Shown here in pieces: positions 10,677 to 21,375 of a stretch of DNA of 64,000 nt (the first letter of the stretch is position 1; every line of letters starts with the position of its first letter). Source of the DNA: Balamuthia mandrillaris (Eukaryota; Discosea; Longamoebia; Balamuthiidae); NCBI GenBank assembly GCA_031835245.1, contig JAVKOQ010000062.1, positions 124,001 to 188,000 on the forward strand, written 5' to 3'. A model generated the notes under the pieces. That model was not told the DNA's origin. It saw nothing but the letters and a program-made list of their open reading frames with translations, and did no database searches. The position numbers and the translations under genes are program-made.

Positions 10677-13600
10677 ATGAAGGGCCGATTTGGATTTTTG
10701 GCAGCGTGTGCCTGCCTCGCCCTTGTGGCCTTTGTCGTCGCTCAGGTTTGTGCATCTGCCTTTCGCCACATTCAGCACAAAAATCTTTCTCGCTCACTGT
10801 TTCACACTCCCCAACAGCAACCACAAACCGGCTACACTTTTGTTGTCTCCAACCTTGAATACTATCAAACCGAAACCGGCGGCTTCCACTTGAACGAGCA
10901 CAGCGCTGCTTCTCTGGAGGCTACCTCTCACGCCACGTTCCTCTCCTCTTTGTTTGGCCTTAAAAAGAAGGTTTGAGCGATCTTTCCCCCTTTTTTTTGC
11001 CCATGTGTTTGCTTGTCCTCTTCTCTCGCGGATGATGTTTCGTTGTTTGTGACATCTTTGTCGTCACCCACTGATTAACACGAACACGATTGGAAAAACG
11101 CACGATGAACACAGATCAATCCCAATGAGGTCGCTCGCTACCTTCAAACTTTGGAGAACAAGGAGGGCGGCTACGGCAAGACTGTTGGTGGATCCTCTGA
11201 CTTGGAGTCCGTCCGGTACGTTTTCTTTTTCCTTCTTGCCTTTCCCTAAACAAACAATCAAAAAATGAAAGAAAATCAAAAGAAAAACCGACCGAGATCT
11301 AACTGAAACTTGTTTATCTCTCTAGATATGCCGTGCTGAGCTACCAACACCTTGGTCTGCCTATCCCTAACTCTGGCAATGTGGCCACCTTTGTCCGTTC
11401 CCTCCTCGATGCCGAGAGCAATCTCTTTGCCAGCCGCGTGGGTGAGAAGGGCGACCTCAAGTCTACTGCCCTCGCCCTCCAGGTCCTGGACTACCTCGGT
11501 GAGCTGCAGAGACCCTGGGTGGAGGAGACCTTTACCCCGCTTCGTGCCTTCCTCCAGAAGCACATCTCCGCTGATGGCTCTTCCTTCAGCTTCCCCGCTA
11601 GCGAGAAGCTCTCCCCCGTGAGCGCCAACTACTACGGCATCGTCTGTGGCGCCTACGCTGGCTTCCAATTTGAGAACCCCAGCAAGTGGGCTGACTTCAT
11701 CGTCGCTCTTCAGACCCCCGAGGGTGGCTTCCGCGCCGGACCCTCTAGGCAAGAGACCTCCCTTGAAGGCACTGCCCATGCTATCTCCTCCCTTCGCATC
11801 CTCAGCCAGTTGAGCAAGCAGGACTTGGTCAACTTGATCGACACCGACAGCCTTCTCAGCTATGCCCTCCGTATTCCAGCTGATCTTCGTTATGCCGCTC
11901 ATGCCCATCTCGCTGTCGCTCAGACTGCTGCCTTCCAGAAGAACTTCGAGTCCACCATCTCCTACGAGGTCCTTCGTGCCGCTTCTAACGACAAGCGCGT
12001 CGTGCAGGGCACCCAAATGAAGCCCATCATCTCCGTCAAGACTCACGGCACCACTCCTCACCCCGGCCTTCAGATTGACGCCAAAGTCACCTTTGAAGCT
12101 TCCAACCAGGAACTCACCACCAAGCTTCAGTGGAAGGAGAACCAACAATACGCCGCTACTGATTTCATCGACACCAAGGACAAGCTCGGCAACGTCGTCT
12201 TTGATTACACTGTCCACAGCTATGTAGCTGGCGTGGGAGACCTCAGCTTCCAGCTTTTGGACAAGAGGGTAGTAGGCTATGATGTGAAGGTGTCCCCTCA
12301 GGCCCGCCTTGAAGTCACCGGCAAGGAGTTCCGAGTTGGCGAGACTGTGCCTGTTGGTACCGACTTCATCTTTGGCCTGACTCTGCAGAATCAAACCCAA
12401 TCCGACATCACCTCTGGTGACTTTGAGGTCCGCTTCACTGTCTTGGATTCCTCCGAAGTGGCCATCCACAGCGAGGCTCTCCCTTGCAAGGGCAACACCC
12501 GTCCTATCTCCTTCGCTTACTCCCTGAAGGCGGCCAACCTGCCCGCTGGCGACCTGCTCTTCCGCTTTGAGGTTGTTGCCTCCGACAAGGAGATCGTTCA
12601 CACCGTTGAGGATGTGGTCTACCGCCTTGGTACTCCCATGATTGCCACTCGCATCACCTTCAAGGGCAAAGAGGGCCAACAGCAGCCCAGCTACAAGATT
12701 GGCGATAACGTGCAAGTGACCGTTGAGCCTGCTGCCTTCCCTGACCTTCGCACCGTGCATGCCCTTGCCAGCAAGGACTTCCACGACAACGACGCCACTG
12801 CCCAACGCCACTTCTTGATGGATATCAGCAGCCCCTCTGGCGCCTTGCTCCGTTCTATCCAAGGAAAGCCCTCTGGCTCTGGCTACCTCTTTGAAGTGCC
12901 CGTCACTCCTACTTTGGATGCCATCGGCGAGAACGTGGTTTCTTTCCGTTACTTGACTGCTGCCGGACAGAGCGTCCGTCTCTCCAACTACGACTCTGTC
13001 TTGGAGGAGCTCTACGAGGACAGCACCCTCCTCAAGTACATCGTCTCTGCGGAGCTTCACCTTGTCAACATGCGTGAGCGCCCTACTACCGAAAGCTTCT
13101 TCTACGGCAACGACATCACCTTCCGCTTCCAGGTGAAGGATGCCATCAGTGGCAAGCTCGTGGAGCAGGGTGACAACGAGCAGGCTAACGTCTACCTCTC
13201 CCTCCAACACGTTGACGAGGAGCAGGCCGGCGCCACTTACACTAGCACCTTTGAGCCTGCCTCACAGGGTCTGAATCCTCAAACGGAAGAGCCTGAGTTT
13301 GTCATCCGCTGGACTATTAACCCTAACGCCGTACGCGGTGCTGGCTACCTCACCATCTCCGCTACTGACGCCGACGGCAAGCAGCTCACTCTGCTCTCCG
13401 AGGAGGACAAGAAGCCCTTCTCCACCGCCGTCACCATTGGCGGAGACATCGACGTGGCTCACGAGGCTTACACCACCTCTGACTTTGCCCTCGATGCCAC
13501 TGCTTTCATTGTCAACTTTAACCTTTCCTGCCAGGCCAAGCCCTTGAAGGATGCTCAGCTGCGCGTCTCTGTCTCTCTTCTCGATGGAAGCAACGACGCC

Positions 13601-14076
13601 TCTTCTCGCGTTTTGCCTGCCTCCATCGCTGTGGCCACTGGTGGCTCCTCGTACAGTGCTAGCTGGACGGTACCCCATGAGAGTGCTCCCTCTGGCAACT
13701 ACCGCCTCAACTTTTTCCGCGAGGTGGATAGAAAGAGGGCTTTGGACGTGAAGGAGTCTCAGCTCAAGAAGAAGAGGAGGGAGCAGGAGCTCGCGGGAGA
13801 GACTCCCTCTGTGGAGGAGTTGTCCGAGGTTGAGATCGAGGAGACCCTTGCGCCCTTGTTCACCATCACTCTTCACCATGACGTACGTTTCCGTTTTCTT
13901 TCTCTTTGTTCCTTACTCTTCTCTCTCTTACGTCAATTGCTGACCATAATAATCGATAATAGGCCCCTGCCACTAGCAAGCTGCCCATCAGAACGGACTT
14001 GTTGGTTGCTCTCTTGTTGGGCGTTGTCTTCTTCCTGGTCAGCTATCAGAAGAAGCAATACCAAACCAAGAAGTAA
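10677..14076 (+). CDS. Large type I membrane protein with prenyltransferase-like helical N-domain; ribophorin II (OST)-like candidate
   Basis: Five exons (10677-10745, 10818-10970, 11115-11215, 11326-13882, 13963-14076) give 997 residues. Exon 1 is a classic signal peptide (MKGRFGFLAACACLALVAFVVA). The next roughly 300 residues contain GG(Y/F) helical-pair repeats (GGYGKTVGGSSDLESVRYA, PEGGFRAG) like an alpha-alpha toroid. Then comes KKNFES-type sequence (FQKNFESTISYEVL) resembling ribophorin II, followed by several beta-sandwich-like stretches. The last exon encodes one transmembrane helix (LLVALLLGVVFFLVSY) and a short basic tail ending QTKK. Ribophorin II/Swp1 is an oligosaccharyltransferase subunit of the ER membrane. 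This protein is about 1.5 times longer than human RPN2 and has fewer visible membrane spans, so the assignment is tentative. Third codon positions are strongly C/G biased, unlike its neighbours. It is convergent with the helicase-like gene. Confidence 0.55.
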
Positions 14077-14342
14077 ACGGAAACGGAAGGAAAAAGATTT
14101 AGTTTTGCAGCTGGGGGGGAAAAAACAAAGTGGTGGATAAAAAGAAACGGGATTTTTTTATCTGCTTTTTTGTGTGTGTCTGTGTGAGTGAGTGAAAAGC
14201 ATTTTTCTATTTTTTTTTTCAAACAACATAAATTTTTCTAAATACAAATTCTCTCTCTCTCTCTCTCTCTGTGTTCTCTCCTCCCTCCCCTCTCCCTCCC
14301 TCCCTCTGTGTTCTTTCCTCGCCTCGCCTCGCGTTTTTTTTT

Positions 14343-15917
14343 TCAGGTCATGGAGGCCATGAATGCGTCGCACAGCCGATCATCAGCAACCATCACGAAG
14401 CGCTCTGTGTGGGCCGTCATGTGCTTTACCTCCGGGCGAGTGGGCGGCCGCTCATCCAACACAGAGCAAACGATGACCTGGTGTCCCATCGGCAGTTCTT
14501 TGGAGGAACTGGCCCATAGAAAGGAGTGACTGCCAAGCGCCAACACGGTGGCGCCATTGCTCCGAGAGGGATGAAGCATCTCGGTGTTGGAAATGGCCTC
14601 TTCCCAGTCTTTCATGGTGTGCACTTGTATTATTGTATTCAACTTCATGTTTGTGCGTTGTGCTTCCTTCTGGTTGGAGTGGAGTGCGGAGAGAGTGTGG
14701 ACAGCGGAGAAGGCGAGAGGGTTGGTGGATTCGTAGTAGAGCACAATGAGTGGAGAAATGGATGATGATAAACTCGAGCCAGCATGAAGCAACTGGCGGC
14801 ACGCACATTGTAGTCCCTCCGCTATCGCTTTCTCGATCGTTGTCCTCCTTTCTTTCTCTTCTCGTTCTTCTTCATTGGTTATCTTCTCCGTGTCCTTCTT
14901 GTTTTGCGAGATTGCTATTCGTACAAAGCTCTGCCTGTTTAGCAAGGGATATCTGTAGCGGCTGTTGAAGGTCAGTTCCACCACTTCTTCTTTCTGTGCG
15001 TGTTGTTGCAAGCACCGGCGGATGTGATCCCAGGAGTCACAAACCTGTCGTTCATCAATAGCTCCAGCCAATGCCACGACACGTGTCTTCTCGTTGTTTG
15101 CAGAAGAAACAAGCGACGCTAACAGCTCCTGGAGACAGCTATCTTGCTCTTCTTCTTGCGCATCGCACAGCTCCTCCACGTCTTGAATAAGAATCAACTT
15201 TAAGTGCGGCATTCTACTGCTTGCCGCGAGCCCCTTCCACTCGATCACTTCTCCAACTACCAAAACAAAGCTGTTTCCTTCTTCTTTCTCTCCATCATCC
15301 TCTTGTGCTTTGTGGTCTTCTTCTTGTTCTCGTGGTCCAAGTTGGAGTTGCGAAACGTCCAGCACCTTCACTCGGAGAGGACAAAGCCGACGCTGAAGCC
15401 ACCTCATGATGGGTTCCCTCACTCGTGTGGACGGAACCACATAAGCCATCATCACTCCTTCTCCTCTCCTTCTGGCTACTCGCTGCCCTTCTTGCCGAAG
15501 TTCTCGAAAGATGGCAAAGAGAGCGGAGGTGCCCTTGCCACAGCCGCTTGGCGCACACAACAACGCGTGGTGGTGACTGCCGAAGAAAACCGGCAGGGCA
15601 GCGCTTTGAACGCAGTTCAACAGAGAGATTGGTGACAAGGCCTTGGCCGCCCACCCTGGAAGAGGCGCTCCTTCTTCCACTCCCTCTACTTCTCTCCCAT
15701 TTGCTTCCCTGTTGTTCTTCTCCTGGTTGTTGCGATGGAGTCGTATGCGAGGGCCCGGCGTGGGTGGCTCCAAGTCGGAATAAAAATGTTGGACGTTCCG
15801 CGGACTGCCAGGAAGAGGATCATCGTGGTCGTCTTCTTGGGCGGGTCGCCAACGGTGTGGTCGCGGTGGTGCCTCCTCCTCTGAAGCTTTCTCTTCTTGC
15901 TTCTTTTCAGGGTGCAT
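14343..15917 (-). CDS. Degenerate Brr2/ASCC3-type helicase cassette protein (probable pseudoenzyme)
   Basis: A single uninterrupted 524-residue frame. After an acidic, low-complexity N-terminus (residues 1-90) comes a RecA-like domain: NCVQSAALPVFF corresponds to the NPIQ motif, and CAPSGCGKGTS (about 121-131) is a good Walker A. The usual DEVH box is replaced by ILIQDVEEL. RVVALAGAI matches the RIVALSSS motif III region. A second domain follows with ATVLALGSHSFLWASSS resembling motif V of Brr2-type cassettes, but the arginine-finger motif VI is not recognisable and the winged-helix/Sec63 part is absent. The resemblance is to the inactive C-terminal cassette of Brr2. I infer a scaffold or regulator rather than an active helicase. 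The start is the first ATG downstream of the tRNA; a splice acceptor-like CAG lies just before it. Alternative: a decaying helicase gene kept open by chance. Confidence 0.5.
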   Translation of the reverse strand: MHPEKKQEEKASEEEAPPRPHRWRPAQEDDHDDPLPGSPRNVQHFYSDLEPPTPGPRIRLHRNNQEKNNREANGREVEGVEEGAPLPGWAAKALSPISLLNCVQSAALPVFFGSHHHALLCAPSGCGKGTSALFAIFRELRQEGQRVARRRGEGVMMAYVVPSTRVREPIMRWLQRRLCPLRVKVLDVSQLQLGPREQEEDHKAQEDDGEKEEGNSFVLVVGEVIEWKGLAASSRMPHLKLILIQDVEELCDAQEEEQDSCLQELLASLVSSANNEKTRVVALAGAIDERQVCDSWDHIRRCLQQHAQKEEVVELTFNSRYRYPLLNRQSFVRIAISQNKKDTEKITNEEEREEKERRTTIEKAIAEGLQCACRQLLHAGSSLSSSISPLIVLYYESTNPLAFSAVHTLSALHSNQKEAQRTNMKLNTIIQVHTMKDWEEAISNTEMLHPSRSNGATVLALGSHSFLWASSSKELPMGHQVIVCSVLDERPPTRPEVKHMTAHTERFVMVADDRLCDAFMASMT

Positions 15918-15995
15918 TCCTGAATAAAAAGGAAAACTATCATAAAAATTCAACAATGACTTTTCAAATTTGTCGATAATTTGATAAAAATATAT

Positions 15996-16068
15996 CGCCA
16001 GGCGTGGGGCTCGAACCCACGACCACAAGATTAAGAGTCTTGCGCTCTACCGACTGAGCTAGCCCGGC
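15996..16068 (-). tRNA. tRNA-Lys (anticodon CTT)
   Basis: A 73-nt cloverleaf on the minus strand. Acceptor stem GCCGGGC pairs with GCCTGGC (one G-T). D-arm GCTCAGTCGGTAGAGC, anticodon loop ACTCTTAATC region with CTT, and T-arm GTGGGTTCGAGCCCCAC are intact. No intron. The A box and B box (GGTTCGAGCCC) are present. It sits about 80 bp upstream of the helicase-like gene. Confidence 0.97.
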
Positions 16069-17544
16069 TTCCTGCCTTCCGGGTGCTGAAGGTTGGTTCC
16101 ACGAAGGGAGCTCGAGCCCTGTGCCCTCTCTGTGCTAGTTGGAGGTTTGAGGGTGAGCACGGAGTTGTTGTGTTGTGGTAAAATTGCGACGATGGATAGG
16201 AGGAACTCCTTCGGAGTTCTAGTCGCATTTTTTGAGGGTGGTTTCTTGGGCGCTCTAAGAAGTTTATTCTTAAGTGCGCGTTTTTCTGAAGTTTAGACGG
16301 ACGTAGTTGGCGTTCGGCTCAACATGCGGGTGAGGTTCTTCCCGCCCACCCACCCTCTCTGCCCACCTCTGGAGATGCGTAGGTTCATTGAGGTTAGGCC
16401 AATGTGTATAGGCCTGTAGGTGCCTTTATTGAGTGTAATAAAGGCTCCTGGGGAGGGAGCGCGCTTCTATCAGCTTCTCTGCATGGTGAGAGGGCCAGGG
16501 CTCGGCGTAGTGGAGAGTGGAACTTGCCTTCCCCTGGGTGAAGGTTGGTTCCAGGAACAAAAGCTCGAGCCCTCTCAGTGCTGGTTTACTTTTCGGTTGG
16601 CTTTTTTGTTCGGCGCGATCGTGGAGGACTTCGACTCGTGGGAGATTGCCCCTCAGCCCACCCTCGAGTAGCACGGCCGTCGTGCGCACCTCGCTCTGCA
16701 TCCGGTGTCTTCCCATGGCTCCCATGCGGAGCGTATGTCCTGTGTTGCTTAGTGAATGAAGGCCAGTGCGAGATGAGCTTACAGCTAGCTGATGTCTGGG
16801 GTCCCATAGAGCGAATGACAGGGACGTTTATGGGGGGGATCGTTCGGATGAAGAACACACAAGAAGAGCATTTGACTGAAAAGCAATGATATTGGGAAAA
16901 ATTCGTCCCTTCAATCAAAAATGCAGCATGACCCCTCCAATAAATTGAATCCCCCTAAATGTGTTTTACAGGACGACATGACCTTATTCCTGTCCATTTT
17001 TCCCTTTTTTGCTCTGTCCTTTTTTTCCTTTCCCGGTTTTGCCCCTTCATTCTTTTGGGTGCCCATTCGTTTTTGCTTTCTCACTTCTCGCTCAGGGTAG
17101 CACTGAGCAGTCTTTTTCGCTGTTGAGCAAAGCTCCTCTGCTATGCAATAGCTCTTCACACTTCAAATAGATTCTGCCTAAGCTGTTGTTGTCAGCTTAA
17201 GTTCAGCAAACAGACCTTGTAAAAAAACTCATGGTAACCTACCTTGAAGTTAAGTGAAGGCTTTCTTCCAATTGAACGGCTTGAGCTCTGAAATCTTCTG
17301 TCCTACAAGCTGTAATGTTTTATAAAAGAACAATATCAACCTGTGGTTTTACTTACACTGACGGTGTGTTTCAAATTTGAAACACACCCTTATTTGCTTG
17401 GGTTCATACTAAAAGACAAACAAAAAAAAAAAAACAACAAAGAGAGAAAGATAAAAAAGAAAAAGAGAAAAAGAGAGAAACAGAAAGTCTTGGTTAATAG
17501 AGAGCAGTTGTAGTAAAGAAGAATAAAGTGATGACGTTCCTTTT
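16069..17544. other. Gene-free region with a diverged duplicated element
   Basis: No open frame here looks like a gene. Two diverged copies of an element of about 80 bp are visible, near 16070-16160 and 16520-16600. Both hold GGTTGGTTCCA followed by AGCTCGAGCCCT and GTGCT(A/G)G. On the minus strand GGGCTCGAGCT resembles a tRNA B box, so a tRNA-derived repeat is possible. The rest is unremarkable, with purine/pyrimidine-rich patches near 17410-17480. Confidence 0.5.
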
Positions 17545-17548
17545 GTGG

Positions 17549-17864
17549 CAATGGCGATGGCGATGGCGGTGGCGGTGGCGGTGGCGGTGGCGGTGACGGT
17601 GACGGTGACGGTGGCGGTGATGGTGGCGGCGATGGTGGCGGTGACAATAGCAGTGGTGATGATGATGGCGATGATGATGGCGATGATGATGGCGATGATG
17701 ATGGCGATGATGTCCGTGAATGGTAGATAGTGGATAGTGATGGCATGTTCCCTCCTAATTTGGTGGTGATGGTTTTGCTTTTCTTCTCTTTTGTTCTCCT
17801 TCTTTCTTTCTCTTCTCTTTTTCCTTTTTGTTTTGTTTTTTTATTCTCTCTTCCTCCTCCTCTC

Positions 17865-17900
<36 letters not shown>

Positions 17901-18232
17901 CTTTTCTGCCTTTGCTATTTCTATTCTTTGACTTCAATTGTGGTACTTACCTCAACCAATGTCCCAAGCAAGGCGTAGCAGAACCAAACCAAAAGAGAAA
18001 CATCCACAGCATGTCCGGTTTCTCCTCTCTTCTCCCTTCTTCCCCTCTACTTCCGTCATCCCCTTTGCTTTGTCCCAATTCTTACTACCCTTTGCCATCA
18101 CTATCCACTATCTACCATTCACGGACATCATCGCCATCATCATCACCATCATCATCACCATCATCATCGCCTTCGCCACCACCATTGCCATCAGTATTGC
18201 CACCGTCACCGCCATCGCCATCGCCATCGCCA

Positions 18233-18267
<35 letters not shown>

Positions 18268-18432
18268 ATCGCCATCGCCATCGCCATCGCCATCGCCATC
18301 GCCATCGCCAGCGCCATCGCCATCGCCATCGCCACCACCACTGCCGCCACCGCCGCCGCCGTCACCGCCATCGCCATCGCCATCGCCGCCACCACCACCG
18401 CCACTGCCACTGCCACTGCCATCCCCATCTTC
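17549..18432. repeat. Long foldback palindrome built of GGCGAT-type hexamers
   Basis: Left arm 17549-17745 reads GGCGAT, GGCGGT and GATGATGATGGC units and ends in a unique word, TCCGTGAATGGTAGATAGTG, then GATAGTGATGGCA. Right arm 18093-18432 is the reverse complement: it begins TGCCATCACTATCC and runs into ATCGCC units. The inner 50 or so bases of the two arms are perfectly complementary. The 347-base spacer (17746-18092) is T-rich with a (CT)n tract and no gene. Such arms could form a hairpin. The apparent Ala/Met or Pro/Ser proteins across them are repeat artefacts. Confidence 0.85.
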
Positions 18433-18535
18433 ATCACCACCATTCCCTTTCTTCTCTCCACTATCACAGGGTCAAGAAGACAGAGAGAATAAGAGCAAGA
18501 GAGAAGGCCGTTTTGGATGCTCTTTTTGGGGTGAT

Positions 18536-21334
18536 TCATTGCCAGTCCATCGCTGTTTCAAGGTCCATTGATTGAAGCGAAGGCAAAATAAAATTTGGAT
18601 CTTTAGGAAAGCTAAAAGAATAGGATGGTGTAGACAAAGCAAAGAAAGGGAAAAGGATATTATCTGGATGTATTGTGAGTGGGTTTAGCACTGATCCTTG
18701 GTCTGTCCGCTCTGGTTGATCTTCTAGTTCCATTAGGTCTTCTGTAGATTGTGGAAGTTGTGTTACCCAATTGTCAATTTCTTGATTTCGCATCTGACTC
18801 TCTTGCTCTCTTTGCCTTTCTTCTTTTTCTTCTTCTGTTTCTTCTGCTTCTTTTAGTTGCGTTATTGATGCTACCCAATCATCAATTTCTTTATCTCTCA
18901 TCCAGCACTCTTGTTCTCTTTGTGTTTTTTCTTTTTGGTTTTTCTTTTTTTTTTGGTTTTTTCTTTTTTTTGGTTTGTGGTTTTGTTTTTGTTGATGTTG
19001 GATTCTTTTTTTGTTTTTGTTTGATTTTTTTTGTTCTTTGTTGTTCTTTTTTGTTTCTTTCTCTTGTTTTTTCTTGTTCAGTTCTTTTTCTTTTTCTTTT
19101 TCTTTTTCATTTTTGTTTGAGTTTCTATTGCTGTTCCTGGTTTTGTTTCCGTTTTTGTTTCCATTTCTGTTTTTGTTTCCATTTTCGTTTTCGTTTTTGT
19201 TTTCGTTTCCGTTTTCGTTTTTGTTTCCGTTTTCGTTTTTGTTTCCGTTTTCGTTTTCGTTTTTGTTTTTGTTTTCATTTCTGTTTTTTTTTCCATTTCC
19301 GTTTTCGTTTTTGTTTTCGTTTTCATTTATGTTTGTGTTTCTGTTTCCGTTTTCGTTTTCGTTTCTGTTTTCGTTTTTGTTTCCGTTTTCGTTTTTGTTT
19401 CCGTTTTGGTTTCTGTATTCGTTTTTGTTTGTGTTTTCATTTGCATTTGGGTTCATGTATCTTTGTTCTTCCTTGCTATGTGTGTCTATTTAACAAAAGA
19501 CAACTGTTAATATTTTAAAATAAATAAACTTAGCATTACTAACCTTGCAGTATTCTTCGACGCTTTGCTTCACGGGCCAGCAAACCTTTTCCAACAGTCC
19601 ACAAAGTTGGTGGAGAAATTGAGCGCTTGAGAGAAGAAGGTGGAGAGGTGTGCTTGTACTTGAGTTTTACAGGCGTGAGAGTTGTATGACTGGACCAAAT
19701 AGCGGCAAGGACTGTTTCTGGAAGTGAAGATGAAGGCTGATAGGATGGATTGGCGAAGATGAGGAAGTGATGATACACTTTCAAGTCGTTAGGAAGAGCT
19801 TGATTGTAAGAGTGAGAGGAGTTGGCGGTAAGAGGAGTATCATCACGAATCAACACAGAGTAATTCCACTCCTTCTTTGGCTTTGTGCTTTTTCTTCGTC
19901 GTTTGTTTTTTTGTTTTGTTTGCTCTTGCCACTCGGAGAACTTCTGGTCAAGGCAAGCCTTGAGGTCCTGTGATGTCCACAGTTCGTTGTTGATGCCCTC
20001 TTCGTTTTGTTGTTTAGTCCACTCGGAAACAGCCTTCGATACCATGGAGAAGTGACAGTCACAGATACTCTTGCCGTGGTTATCTGCATAAAAGTTGATA
20101 GAGAGCTTATCAGCAATCCCAGCGTCTTTACACATCATTGAAAGAAAATAAAAGAAGGTCTCTCCTGTACGAAAGTGGCTCGGTCCATTGTCCATCCACA
20201 CATGTATCGTTTTGAAGTTGAACTGCTTCCATTCAGGACATGCGAAGATCTCCCTTAGCCATCGCACCGTGATCCAAGAGTTATTCATCAGCACAGCAGA
20301 CACCACATCAAAGTAGTGCACACGCAAAGGTTGTCCCTCTGCCTCCCGGTACAAGAGAACAGCACCAAAGACTGCTCGTCGTGGCTGTTTATAGAAGGTT
20401 CGTGTTTCTTCATCCAGACTCTGTCCTAGGCGAAGAGTTTCTTTGTAGTCCAACACAAGAATGCCTTCTGTTTGAGCTTTGAGTTGCTCTTTTTGTTGAC
20501 GATAGCTTTGTTTTTGCTGTTCTACGTGTTCTTGGTGGTGGTAATAGTGTTCCACTTCTCTTCGTAAGCAAGTAATGTGTTTTGGCCAAGTTTCAGCTTC
20601 AAGAAGAAGGTCAGCTGGTGCAGTTGTGAGAGTGGAAGTTGTTCCAACGAAAGGGATTGGAGCAATGAGGGAGGAAGAGATGGAAGAGGAAGAGACAGAA
20701 GCAGTTGTGGATGGGTTTTGGTGCAGGTCATGAGCACACAACCCAAGGAGACAGGAACATGGAAGGCTTGTGACCTCCTCTTCTTCCTTTCGCAAGGCTT
20801 GAAGCTGTCTTCCTTCTTCCGTGGAAGCCTCCATCTTTCGTAGAAGCTGTTTCAGCTGTTGTTCACACTTTGCTCCGTTGAGGCATTTGCTGCAGACAGC
20901 TGTTCGTCTTTTGCAGCGTTTGATTTGTGGAGGAGCATACTTTCGAAAGGTTTTTAGGCTAATGTCCGTCTCAGGAAAGACCTTTTGGAAGGACTGCCAG
21001 ACAGCGGTGATGCTCTTATTCCAATAACGGAGGGGAACAACTTCAGCGGGCTGTGCTTTTTGTTTTCTTTTGAGCGTTACTGTTTTGTTGTCGGCTGGGC
21101 GGGAGTTCTTCATGCAGTAGTCCTGAACAGTTGCAATAACGTCATCAGATACTTTGCGCAGGAACATAGGCGGCACTGGCTTTGGCACAGGAGACCCTCC
21201 TCCATATTTTCTCAAATGATGACCAGCTTGAGTCCTGTAGAGTAAAAAGAGAAAGAAAGGGAGAAAGGAAGGAAAAAAGAGAAAGAGAAACAGTGAGAAA
21301 TAAATATGTTAATAACGAAAGAAACAGAAATGAT

Positions 21335-21375
<41 letters not shown>

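Noticed and set aside
15918-16028. N-terminal extension of the helicase-like frame
   Set aside because: The extension runs into the tRNA-Lys gene, so the ATG at 15917 is the likely start.
17545-18540. Open frames with hundreds of Ala/Met, Pro/Ser or Ile/Ala residues
   Set aside because: They are pure products of the GGCGAT/ATCGCC hexamers, open in several frames and both strands at once, with no start context or non-repeat part.
18751-19518. Plus-strand Phe/Cys-rich open frame of 255 residues
   Set aside because: It is the antisense of the Asn/Lys-rich tail exon of the DDE-like gene, which has an in-phase splice junction and a non-repetitive C-terminus.
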